This document shows, piece by piece, positions 9,536 through 18,218 of a stretch of DNA of 64,000 nucleotides. A program made the translations under genes and the position numbers. Origin of the DNA: Mucilaginibacter auburnensis (GTDB lineage: Bacteria; Bacteroidota; Bacteroidia; Sphingobacteriales; Sphingobacteriaceae); NCBI RefSeq assembly GCF_002797815.1, contig NZ_PGFJ01000002.1:496001-560000 (forward strand), read 5' to 3'. Position 1 is the stretch's first letter; every line of letters begins with the position of its first letter. The notes beneath the pieces were generated by a model. The model did not search any database. It was not told the DNA's origin and was given only the letters and a program-made list of their open reading frames with translations.

Positions 9536-10471
9536 ATGGATGTAAGTATTATTATACCAACTTATAACAGGTTATGGTCGCTTCCCAGAGCTGTAGACAG
9601 CTGCCGTAACACTATTTGTAAAACGGAAATAATTGTAGTAGATGATGGCAGTACCGATGGTACAAGCGATTGGCTTAAACAACAGCAGGATATTGTAGTG
9701 GTGAGCCAAAATAACCAGGGTCAAACTTACGCTATTAACAACGGTGTTAAATTGGCCAAAGGTAAATACATGAGGTTTCTGGATAGCGACGACTTTTTAA
9801 ATCCGGAAGTTATAGACCTTCAATTCAACAAGGCCGAAAACGAAGCAGCCGACCTTGTATACTCGGGTGTTGGAAGTTATCTGGAAGAATCAAAAGTTAA
9901 AATACCACCGCCTGAGATCGCACCCTGGGGTGATTTTTTAGAAGTGCAGCTCAGCAACAGATACGGTAGTCATTTTTTAGGAATGCTATTTAAAACCGAC
10001 ATGGTGCACAAAGCACCAAGGCGACCGGAATTTGCCTTGCGTGAAGATCGTGCGTTTTTATTGGAGTATGGTTTGTTAAATCCCAAAATTGCGTTTGTAA
10101 ATGTATGTGCCGGTTACTGGACCAAACACAGCACGCAAATGCAGGGCAATTATTCGGGTTTAAAAGCCCAGGTAGCCAACTGGCAGCAGCTTACTCTTTT
10201 TAAAAAGATCCTGTCGGCGCTTGAAAGCAGTGGAGAGTTAACTGATGCACGAAAAAAAGCAGCATGCACCGTTTTATGGCCGCTTGCCCATTGGATAGCT
10301 ATCCACCATTTAACTGAAGCGGTTGAAGTTGTGAAATGGATACACCAGTTAGACCCCAACTTTCAGCCGCCGGAACAGGGAATGCTGGGAAAACTTTATA
10401 AGAAGCTCGGCTTTAAAAACGCGGAAAAAATACTTAAGTTGAGGCGTTCAGTAGTAAACATATTTCGTTGA
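9536..10471 (+). CDS. Glycosyltransferase family 2
   Basis: The 311-residue protein has the GT2 pattern SIIIPTYNR, VDDGSTDGT (35-43) and FLDSDD (81-86). A later LREDRAFLLEYG region fits the catalytic-base segment of inverting GT2 enzymes. It starts 2 bp after the preceding gene and ends 10 bp before the next, so it is co-transcribed. It is probably a cytoplasmic transferase adding one residue of the repeat unit. Confidence 0.9.
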   Translation: MDVSIIIPTYNRLWSLPRAVDSCRNTICKTEIIVVDDGSTDGTSDWLKQQQDIVVVSQNNQGQTYAINNGVKLAKGKYMRFLDSDDFLNPEVIDLQFNKAENEAADLVYSGVGSYLEESKVKIPPPEIAPWGDFLEVQLSNRYGSHFLGMLFKTDMVHKAPRRPEFALREDRAFLLEYGLLNPKIAFVNVCAGYWTKHSTQMQGNYSGLKAQVANWQQLTLFKKILSALESSGELTDARKKAACTVLWPLAHWIAIHHLTEAVEVVKWIHQLDPNFQPPEQGMLGKLYKKLGFKNAEKILKLRRSVVNIFR

Positions 10472-10481
10472 TCATACTAAT

Positions 10482-11627
10482 TTGAAGATCTTTTTATCCT
10501 TCCTTCAATCCTCAAAAAAGCATACCATAGCGGCTTATGATTTTTGGCAATACTACCTTAAAAATGGTATTGAAGAAACCGGGCATGAATGGACAGAGCA
10601 TCCTGATGTTGATTGGGCGCGTGGCTTGGTTCCGCAAAGCAAACCTGAATTAGCGGCATGGCGTAGCGATGCATGGGATAAAACACTTACCTATCTAAAA
10701 GCACAGCCCGCAGATCTGTTTCTGAGTTATTTATACCCCGAACAGATTGACGTTAACGCCATAAACGAAATAAAAAAAATGGGCATACCCTGCGTTAACT
10801 TTTATTGCGATAACGTAAGGCAGTTTACCACCGTTCCCAAACAATTCAAGGTATTTGACCTGAACTGGGTGCCTGAACACAAAGCGCTGCCCATGTATAA
10901 AAAAGCGGGATGTTCATTTATAAATTTGCCTATGCCTATGTGGATAACGCCGCAATATCGCGTAGGGAAAACCGAAAAAAACAACAAGCTGGTATTTATA
11001 GGATCAAAAGATGTGCAACGCGTATTATTATTCGAACAAATTGTAAAGCGTCAATCTGATATTGATCTGCATATATATGGTAATGGTTGGAAGGGCAATT
11101 GTTCACAACAGTTGCAACCTGCCGCTCAAACATCCGGCAAAACAATAGCCAACCAGATAAACTTTTTAAAAAAACACGGTTTAAGCGCCTACGCCCGTAA
11201 GTTAGCCCAACGAAATATGGGGCTTAACATAACTGAAGACCTTCAATCAAAAATATGCGGCAGTATTGACTTCAATACTTATAACAATCTCACTGCCGAA
11301 AGTATGGTAACTTTAGGGGTTAACAGATACCCGTCATTTCGTTTTCCTTTACAAAAGCCAGATACCTACTCCAGGTTACGAGACATTGAAGCGCCGATGC
11401 TTGGTGCCTGTTACCTCACGGAGTTTACACCGGGGTTAGACCAAATGTATAACATTGGTAATGAGATAGCCGCGTACCACAACGTAAGTGAGTTTATTGA
11501 GTTAGCTGCCCGATTAAGTGCTGATAAACAGCTGAGAAAAACGCTTAGAGAGAATGGCCAGAAACGTGCATTGAATGATCACAGTATTCCCAGGTCGTTA
11601 GAAAAGATAATTGATCGACTTAAATAA
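10482..11627 (+). CDS. GT-B glycosyltransferase, CgeB-like (TTG start)
   Basis: The 381-residue protein resembles the CgeB/DUF3880-type GT-B family. The N-terminal half ends in a VNFYCDNVRQF segment, and the C-terminal half holds FIGSKDVQRVLLFEQI and a late LGACYLTEFTPGLDQMY segment, where this family has its conserved donor-site GxxxL(T)E pattern. The only plausible start is TTG at 10482, giving an M-K-I-F-L-S-F beginning 10 bp after the previous stop. The next gene begins immediately after its TAA, also with TTG. Confidence 0.75.
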   Translation: MKIFLSFLQSSKKHTIAAYDFWQYYLKNGIEETGHEWTEHPDVDWARGLVPQSKPELAAWRSDAWDKTLTYLKAQPADLFLSYLYPEQIDVNAINEIKKMGIPCVNFYCDNVRQFTTVPKQFKVFDLNWVPEHKALPMYKKAGCSFINLPMPMWITPQYRVGKTEKNNKLVFIGSKDVQRVLLFEQIVKRQSDIDLHIYGNGWKGNCSQQLQPAAQTSGKTIANQINFLKKHGLSAYARKLAQRNMGLNITEDLQSKICGSIDFNTYNNLTAESMVTLGVNRYPSFRFPLQKPDTYSRLRDIEAPMLGACYLTEFTPGLDQMYNIGNEIAAYHNVSEFIELAARLSADKQLRKTLRENGQKRALNDHSIPRSLEKIIDRLK

Positions 11628-12605
11628 TTGAAACCTGTTAACTTGTATTTCCGCGTGCCGCCCCAGGGATATAAGTTTATTCCCGGCGACAGGTATTTAT
11701 TGAATTTATTGCGAAAACTCGCCGGGCTAAAAAAAGTTAGCGGTGTTGAGCGCGTTTTTGTTAATCTGTGTAAAAGTTTAGACGAGTTAAAAGTTAAATA
11801 CACCGTAAATAAACCATTTAAATTACTCCAACCTGATGAGCCGGTTGTTGTGCTGGGTTCAGGGAAATACAGTTTGCAAGGGTATCAGCAACCCAATAAA
11901 ATAATTGCCGGCATTGCCTTAATGACGCATCCTAACGAGTGGCCAACGCTATTTACCGAATATCCGGTAGCGCTATACTTACAACATTCCGATTGGACCA
12001 ATAACCTGTACGCAAAGCATTTTGGCCAGGAACGTTGCGCCATATGGCCCGCCGGTATTGATACCAAAGCTTGGCAACCCAACACCACCGTTAAACAGTT
12101 TGACGTTTTGATATACAAAAAGATAATGTGGAACCGCGCTGAAGCGGAAAACGCTTTTTATCAACCTATTGTAGATCAACTCAACGCTTTAGGCTTTAGC
12201 TACCGGGAAGTGGTTTACGGCCATTATAATGCTACCGAATATAAACAGTTGTTGCAGGATTGCCGCGCCATGATATTTTTATGCGAGCATGAAAGTCAGG
12301 GGTTTGCATGCGGTGAGGCCATGGCTATGAACGTACCTGTGCTGGCCTGGGATCAGGGCTTTTGGCTGGACCCCAAACGTTTTGATTGGGGCGAAACAGA
12401 AGTGCAGGCGTCGTCAGTTCCTTACTTTGATGAGAAGTGCGGGCTTAAGTTTAATAATATCAATGCCTTTAAAACACAACTGCCCCTGTTTTGGGAAAAA
12501 GTAAAAAACAACTCGTTTGCACCGCGCGCCTTTGTTGAGCAGAACCTGTCACTTCAAAAAAGTGCGGAACGAATGCTGGAGATCATCAATACAATATACG
12601 TATGA
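11628..12605 (+). CDS. Putative GT-B (GT4-like) glycosyltransferase (TTG start)
   Basis: The 325-residue protein begins with TTG directly abutting the upstream TAA and ends in a 4-bp ATGA overlap with the next gene. The C-terminal part has CEHESQGFACGEAMAMNVPV, similar in position to the GT4 EX7E donor motif (E-S-Q-G-F-A-C-G-E). The N-terminal half is diverged and poorly recognisable. A retaining transferase is inferred from that motif and from context. Confidence 0.7.
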   Translation: MKPVNLYFRVPPQGYKFIPGDRYLLNLLRKLAGLKKVSGVERVFVNLCKSLDELKVKYTVNKPFKLLQPDEPVVVLGSGKYSLQGYQQPNKIIAGIALMTHPNEWPTLFTEYPVALYLQHSDWTNNLYAKHFGQERCAIWPAGIDTKAWQPNTTVKQFDVLIYKKIMWNRAEAENAFYQPIVDQLNALGFSYREVVYGHYNATEYKQLLQDCRAMIFLCEHESQGFACGEAMAMNVPVLAWDQGFWLDPKRFDWGETEVQASSVPYFDEKCGLKFNNINAFKTQLPLFWEKVKNNSFAPRAFVEQNLSLQKSAERMLEIINTIYV

Positions 12606-13615
12606 ACATTCTGCTTATAATGGATCCCGGCATACCTGTACCACCGCTGCAATATGGTGGGCATGAGCGACTTGTTTACATGTTTGCAGAAGAATATACG
12701 CGCTTGGGCCACCACGTTACGCTGCTGGCGGGCCCGGGCTCAAAAATAAGCGGCGAAGTGGTTGAATTTGGCGTGAATGATCTTGATCGTTCAAAAAAAC
12801 AGCGGAACATGGAAATGCTGTTTGCATGGAAGTACCTGCGTAAAAATCACAGCAGATTTGACCTTATACATAATTTTGGCCGCCTGATGTACCTGTTGCC
12901 TGTACTTAACAAACCGGTAAAAAAAATCATGACCTACGGCAGGCCGGTCAGCAAAAAGGGCATCAAAATAGTAACCACATTACCCAACCGCAATCTGGTA
13001 TTTACGGCCTGCAGCAATTACTGCGTATCAACCGGTAATGTGGCCGGTAAATGGCATACTGTTTATAACGCTATAGATTTTTCCCGGTATCATACTGCAC
13101 AGCAAGTTCCTGATGATGCACCTTTAATGTTTTTAGGCCGGCTGGATAAAATAAAAGGAGCCCATACTGCTATTGCGGTAGCCAAAGCAACAGGTCACCA
13201 ACTTATACTTGCCGGTAATATACCTCATACTCCTGATAACCTGGAGTATTTTAAAAACGAGGTTGAACCGCTAATTGACGGCGAGCAAATAAAATATGTA
13301 GGCGCCCTTAATGATGAAGAAAAAAATTACTGGCTAAAACAGGCGAAAGCGCTTTTGTTCCCTATTGAGTGGGATGAACCATTCGGTATTGTAATGATAG
13401 AAGCAATGGCATGCGGCACGCCGGTTATTGCTTTCAAAAGAGGATCGGTACCAGAAGTGGTGCAAAACGGCGTTAATGGATTTATTTGCAACACTACCGA
13501 CGAAATGATAGATGCATTACAGCGCGTTGATAAGATTGATAGACAACAGGTTAGAGCATCCGCCGAAAAAAGGTTTGCGGTTAGCGTTATAGCGGATAAT
13601 TATCTTCAACTTTAA
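12602..13615 (+). CDS. Glycosyltransferase family 4
   Basis: The 337-residue GT-B protein has a typical GT4 opening (ILLIMDPGIPVPPLQYGG, then GHHVTLLAGPGS), the FLGRLDKIKG donor-domain strand and the EX7E motif in EPFGIVMIEAMACGTPVI. It is a retaining cytoplasmic sugar transferase of the exopolysaccharide pathway. It overlaps the upstream gene by 4 bp, and the next gene starts 1 bp after its stop. Confidence 0.92.
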   Translation: MNILLIMDPGIPVPPLQYGGHERLVYMFAEEYTRLGHHVTLLAGPGSKISGEVVEFGVNDLDRSKKQRNMEMLFAWKYLRKNHSRFDLIHNFGRLMYLLPVLNKPVKKIMTYGRPVSKKGIKIVTTLPNRNLVFTACSNYCVSTGNVAGKWHTVYNAIDFSRYHTAQQVPDDAPLMFLGRLDKIKGAHTAIAVAKATGHQLILAGNIPHTPDNLEYFKNEVEPLIDGEQIKYVGALNDEEKNYWLKQAKALLFPIEWDEPFGIVMIEAMACGTPVIAFKRGSVPEVVQNGVNGFICNTTDEMIDALQRVDKIDRQQVRASAEKRFAVSVIADNYLQL

Positions 13616-13616
13616 C

Positions 13617-14579
13617 ATGGCTAAACCATTTAACATGGATGATATCACGCTCCAGATCAACATATCAGCAGGCGACGTAAACTACGCCCACCTTACCGTA
13701 CCTGCCATTGTAAACCAGCATCCTCAAATAAAAAAGAGGCTGTTGATTATTGATTGCTGTAGGCCGCAAAAAACTAAAATACTTGACCCTGATGTAAGGT
13801 TTCCTAAAGAGCAGTTTGAGCAAGGAGTTGAAAAAATAAAAGTTATAGCTCAAAAGCTGTTGTCAGACAACATTGTTGATCAGCTTTATTTTGTTTATCC
13901 GGATGATGCGATGATAGACGAAATGAGCAAAAAGTATTTAGCCGGGCTATATAAAACCACTCACGGTGCCGGCGGAATGGTGAATATGAGCTATTGGATA
14001 GGTTTTAGCTTGCCTAAAACACGCTATGTATTGCATTATGATGGCGACATGATGCTCTATCAAAAACCAGGCTTTGACTGGGCGGAACATGCTGTTAAAT
14101 TGATGGATGAACGGCAGGAAGCAGTAATGGCTGTTCCACGTCTGTGTCCTCCGGTAAAAAACAATTACAACCTGCCTTCATTGAATGAGGGTCGCCCATC
14201 TGAAAGCCATCAGGATTATTGGATAAACGATTGGTTCTCTACCCGTCATTTCCTTTGGGATAACGAGAAAATAAATACTTACCTGCCATTTGTGCGGGGC
14301 AAGGTTAAAATGGAGCTTTTGTTACGTAAATATGGAAACAGAGCATTTCCAATTGATCCGGAAATTTTAATGTTCAAATCAATGGCGCCCAGAGGCGCAA
14401 GGCGACTTGTTTTAAAAAGTGAAGATGCATGGATGGTTCATCCGGTAGATAAATCTGCCGACTATCTTAACAACTTACCTGCCTTTTTGAATTGTATTGC
14501 CGCCGGCAAATATCCAAAAGAACAAAGCGGTGTTGAAAATATGGACTTAAAAGCCTGGACTGCATTTATTAAAAATTAA
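13617..14579 (+). CDS. Putative GT-A glycosyltransferase, unrecognised family
   Basis: I do not recognise a named family for this 320-residue soluble protein. A segment YVLHYDGDMML (about residues 140-150) looks like a GT-A metal-binding DxD motif. It is preceded by NMSYWIGFSLPKTR, as in transferases that read a local acceptor strand, and a late EDAWMVHP could supply a catalytic residue. There are no membrane segments. It sits between two GT4 genes with spacing of 1 bp upstream and a 1-bp overlap downstream, so involvement in glycan assembly is a context-based inference. Confidence 0.55.
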   Translation: MAKPFNMDDITLQINISAGDVNYAHLTVPAIVNQHPQIKKRLLIIDCCRPQKTKILDPDVRFPKEQFEQGVEKIKVIAQKLLSDNIVDQLYFVYPDDAMIDEMSKKYLAGLYKTTHGAGGMVNMSYWIGFSLPKTRYVLHYDGDMMLYQKPGFDWAEHAVKLMDERQEAVMAVPRLCPPVKNNYNLPSLNEGRPSESHQDYWINDWFSTRHFLWDNEKINTYLPFVRGKVKMELLLRKYGNRAFPIDPEILMFKSMAPRGARRLVLKSEDAWMVHPVDKSADYLNNLPAFLNCIAAGKYPKEQSGVENMDLKAWTAFIKN

Positions 14580-15772
14580 TGCCTTCGGTAGTACTCATAT
14601 CATCCGGCCAACCATCACTTAACCCGCGCCTGGTAAAAGAAGCCGACGCGTTAGCCCAGGCCGGTTATAATGTTACCGTATTTTATGCCTATTGGAACGA
14701 GTGGGGAACCGAATATGACAGGCAATTATCACCAAGCCGTAAATGGAAGTCGGTAAGAGTTGGCGGATCTCCCGAAAACGGTCGTATAACTTTCATGCTC
14801 AGCAAAATAGTTCAAAAGCTCGGCAGAACCTTTAAAAGTAGTGCATGGGGTTTTATGGGTTTATCAAGGGCGAGTTTCCATCTGGCGAAGGAGGTAAAAA
14901 AACACAAGGCAGATCTTTACATAGCTCACAACTTGGGTGCGCTGCCTGCCGCCTGTATAGCCGCAGCAAAGCACAATAAACCATGTGGTTTTGATGCAGA
15001 AGATTTTCACAGAAACGAAACAAGTGACGATGCTGCCAATGCTGATGTGCTATTAAAATCGGCTATTGAAGATAAATATATTCCGCGGTTAAGCTACTTG
15101 ACTGCAAGTAGTCCGCTAATAGCAGCGCAGTACAAAACTTTATATCCACTATTAAATCCCGTTGTGGTTTTGAATGTTTTTGATAAAGTTGATATAGAAC
15201 CGGCTAAACATCAAAAGCCGCTTAAACTATTTTGGTTTTCCCAAACCATCGGTCGCGGGCGAGGAATTGAGGATGTTGTTAGTGCCTTATCCACCTTGAA
15301 TGCTAAAAATTTTGAGTTGCATCTGTTAGGCCATATACCCGTTTACAGTCAGCAGTTTGTGGAGGAGATCATTGCAACAGGAATTAGTGTAAAATTTTAT
15401 GCACCCATCCCGCCCGATGAAGTTATATCCTTTGCTGCACAGTTTGATCTGGGTTTAGCACTCGAACAAAGAAAACCTTTAAACAGAGATCTCTGCTTAA
15501 CCAATAAAATATTCACCTATTTGCAGGCCGGATTGGGAGTTATAGCCACAGAAACCACCGCTCAGGCAACATTCATGAATTTGAATAAGGCAATAGGCAG
15601 CACATTTAAAAATAATGACAGCGCTGAGTTAGCGGGCTTACTATCAGACTATCAGCAAAACAGGGACAAACTTAACACCTGTAAACTGGCTTCGCTTAAA
15701 CTGGCCGATACCACTTACAACTGGAAAATTGAAAGCAAAAAATTTCTGAAAGTAGTTGAAGAAACGATATGA
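14579..15772 (+). CDS. GT4-like glycosyltransferase
   Basis: The 397-residue GT-B-type protein has an N-terminal SSGQPSLNPRLVKEADALAQ acceptor-domain helix and a DLYIAHNLGALPA strand. The donor domain contains LFWFSQTIGRGRGIEDVV and a degenerate FDLGLALEQR segment where GT4 enzymes have EX7E. Start and upstream stop share one base (TAATG). Its stop overlaps the next start by 4 bp. The GT4 assignment is reasonable, but the donor motif is weak. Confidence 0.75.
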   Translation: MPSVVLISSGQPSLNPRLVKEADALAQAGYNVTVFYAYWNEWGTEYDRQLSPSRKWKSVRVGGSPENGRITFMLSKIVQKLGRTFKSSAWGFMGLSRASFHLAKEVKKHKADLYIAHNLGALPAACIAAAKHNKPCGFDAEDFHRNETSDDAANADVLLKSAIEDKYIPRLSYLTASSPLIAAQYKTLYPLLNPVVVLNVFDKVDIEPAKHQKPLKLFWFSQTIGRGRGIEDVVSALSTLNAKNFELHLLGHIPVYSQQFVEEIIATGISVKFYAPIPPDEVISFAAQFDLGLALEQRKPLNRDLCLTNKIFTYLQAGLGVIATETTAQATFMNLNKAIGSTFKNNDSAELAGLLSDYQQNRDKLNTCKLASLKLADTTYNWKIESKKFLKVVEETI

Positions 15773-17037
15773 AAAGAGTGCTCATCATATCGCCGTACTT
15801 CCCTCCCAGCAACGCTGCCGATATGCAACGCGTGAGAATGAGTTTACCCTATTTTAAAGAGTTTGGATGGGAAGCCGAGGTGGTTACCGTTGCGCCTGAA
15901 TATTCAGATATGGTAAAAGATGAGCTTTTACTGCAAAGTTTACCATCATCTATTAAAATACATACAGTAAAAGCTTTTCCGCAAAAACTAACTTCAAAAT
16001 TCGGCTTGGGTAGCCTGGCGCTCCGCTCACTTTGGTTTTATAAAATGAAAGTGAGTCAACTTTTAAAGCAAGGGAAATTTGACCTGGTATATTTTTCAAC
16101 CACCCAATTCCCGGTTAGTATTTTAGGAAGGTATTGGAAAAAAAAGTTGGGTGTGCCTTATGTGATAGACATGCAGGACCCATGGCATTCTGATTACTAT
16201 AAAGATAAGCCTAAAAGTCAGCAACCTAAAAAATATTGGTTTTCTTATCGCCTCAACAAATATCTGGAACCTATAGCCATGAAAGCTGTTGATGGCTTGA
16301 TCAGTGTTTCTGAACAATATATAACCGACCTGCAGAATAGGTATCCAAATCTAAAAAATATCCTGGCGGCAACTATTACATTCGGCGCCTTTGAACCTGA
16401 TAATGACATCGCGTTAAATAATGCCCACAGATTCCCTGCTTTATTGGACAAACAGACCAAAAACATGGTTTATATCGGTCGTGGCGGGGCGGATATGCAC
16501 AAGGCGATCAAGCCGGTTTTTAAGGCTTTAGCCTGGTTTGTTAAAAATAATCCTGAGGTTAAGTTAAAACTATATTTTATTGGTACCTGTTATGCGGCAT
16601 CAGGCAGCGGTACAGCAACCATAATGCCGCTGGCAGTTGAGCATGGTGTAGAAAATTATGTTGTTGAGATAACAGACAGGATAAGTTATTATCACACCCT
16701 CATCACTTTGCAACAGGCAGATGCATTGTTCATGCCCGGATCAGACGATCCAAAGTACACGGCATCGAAAATTTATCCCTACCTGTTTACAGGCAAACCG
16801 TTATTAACAATATTCAATTCGCAAAGCCCGGCAATGAAGGTGTTTGAATTATGCAAAGCTGAATACGCATATTCATATGATAACACCCCGTTGTTAGAAG
16901 AAAAAATACTTGCCTTTGTGGGCTTATTAGTAAATAATGCCCTTGAGCGGCCCGATTATGATAAAAACGCTTTGCAGCAGTACACCGCCTTACAGATGAC
17001 GGAGAAACAGTGCAAGCTATTTGATAAAGTTATATAG
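15769..17037 (+). CDS. GT4-like glycosyltransferase
   Basis: The 422-residue protein starts with the common GT4 opening RVLIISPYFPPSNAADMQR. It contains VIDMQDPWHSDYY, a segment seen in WcaI-like and similar transferases, and SVSEQYITDL at the domain linker. The C-terminal half keeps an ADALFMPGSDDPKYTASKIYPY region instead of a canonical EX7E motif. It is coupled on both sides (4-bp overlap upstream, 1-bp overlap downstream with a GTG start). The substrate is not predictable. Confidence 0.8.
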   Translation: MKRVLIISPYFPPSNAADMQRVRMSLPYFKEFGWEAEVVTVAPEYSDMVKDELLLQSLPSSIKIHTVKAFPQKLTSKFGLGSLALRSLWFYKMKVSQLLKQGKFDLVYFSTTQFPVSILGRYWKKKLGVPYVIDMQDPWHSDYYKDKPKSQQPKKYWFSYRLNKYLEPIAMKAVDGLISVSEQYITDLQNRYPNLKNILAATITFGAFEPDNDIALNNAHRFPALLDKQTKNMVYIGRGGADMHKAIKPVFKALAWFVKNNPEVKLKLYFIGTCYAASGSGTATIMPLAVEHGVENYVVEITDRISYYHTLITLQQADALFMPGSDDPKYTASKIYPYLFTGKPLLTIFNSQSPAMKVFELCKAEYAYSYDNTPLLEEKILAFVGLLVNNALERPDYDKNALQQYTALQMTEKQCKLFDKVI

Positions 17038-18188
17038 TGAAAAAACTGGCCATTATAACAACCCATCCCATTCAGTACTACGCGCCGGTTTTTAAGCTGT
17101 TAGCGGAAAGAAAGAGTATTCAAATCAAGGTGTTTTACAGTTGGGGAACTGAGGCACAGCAAAAATTTGATCCGGGTTTTGGCAAAACAATTAGTTGGGA
17201 TGTTCCGCTGCTTGATGGGTATGATTATGAGTGGCTGGAAAACACTGCTAAAAACGCTGGTTCCCATCATTTTAACGGTATAATAAACCCAGGCATAATT
17301 GACCGTATTAAACAATACCAACCGGATGCCATTTTGGTTTTTGGCTGGGCTTACAAAGCTCACTTAAAGGTATTGCGCTACTTTAAAGGAAAGATTCCCG
17401 TATGGTTCAGGGGAGATTCTGTTTTGCTCGCTAACAACAACACGGTGAAACGAATAATGCGGTATACACTGCTTAAATGGGTTTACCAATTTGTTGACCA
17501 CGCTTTTTACGTTGGCACCAATAACAAAAACTATTTTTTGCGTTACGGTTTAAAAGAAAACCAACTCAGCTTTGCACCGCACGCCATTGATAACAACCGT
17601 TTTGAAACATCGCGATACGATGAGGTGCAAGCACTTAAAAACAAGCTGGGTATTGCAGAAACAGACGTCGTTCTGTTATTTGCAGGCAAACTTGAAGAAG
17701 TAAAAGCTCCGCTGCTTTTAGTGCAAACATTTGTCAACTTAAAAAACCCGGGTGCCCATCTCCTCATAGCCGGTGAAGGACCACTTAAACAACAGGCTAA
17801 AGCAATAGCTAACAACAACAAAAACATTCACTTTCTGGGCTTTCAAAACCAAACTGCTATGCCGGTAATTTACCAGGCTTGTGATCTGTTCTGTTTGCCT
17901 TCAGTAAGCGAAACATGGGGGCTTGCGGTAAATGAAGCCATGGCTTGCCGAAAGGCCGTACTGGTATCTGATAAGGTTGGATGCGCTGTAGATCTGGTAC
18001 ATCAAAACGTAAACGGCGCTATTTTCGCAAGTGGAAATGGCGAAGAACTGCAAGTAGCGCTTAAAAAGTTAACGAGTAGCAAAGAACTACTGGACAAATA
18101 CGGCGAACAATCTAAACAAATTATAAAAACCTATAATTTTGACAGCATAGCTTTGGCTATAGAAAATAAATTAAATGCAGGTACTTAA
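17037..18188 (+). CDS. Glycosyltransferase family 4 (GTG start)
   Basis: The 383-residue GT-B protein has an N-terminal KKLAIITTHPIQYYAPVFK motif, FAGKLEEVKAPLLL at the start of the donor domain, and the EX7E motif as ETWGLAVNEAMACRKAV. The GTG start shares its G with the TAG stop of the upstream gene, again indicating translational coupling. It immediately precedes the Wzy-like protein (30-bp gap). Together these suggest a late step of repeat-unit assembly, although the order of action cannot be read from gene order. Confidence 0.9.
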   Translation: MKKLAIITTHPIQYYAPVFKLLAERKSIQIKVFYSWGTEAQQKFDPGFGKTISWDVPLLDGYDYEWLENTAKNAGSHHFNGIINPGIIDRIKQYQPDAILVFGWAYKAHLKVLRYFKGKIPVWFRGDSVLLANNNTVKRIMRYTLLKWVYQFVDHAFYVGTNNKNYFLRYGLKENQLSFAPHAIDNNRFETSRYDEVQALKNKLGIAETDVVLLFAGKLEEVKAPLLLVQTFVNLKNPGAHLLIAGEGPLKQQAKAIANNNKNIHFLGFQNQTAMPVIYQACDLFCLPSVSETWGLAVNEAMACRKAVLVSDKVGCAVDLVHQNVNGAIFASGNGEELQVALKKLTSSKELLDKYGEQSKQIIKTYNFDSIALAIENKLNAGT

Positions 18189-18218
18189 GTTGGACGGTAA
18201 CTTTAAAACAACTAAATA

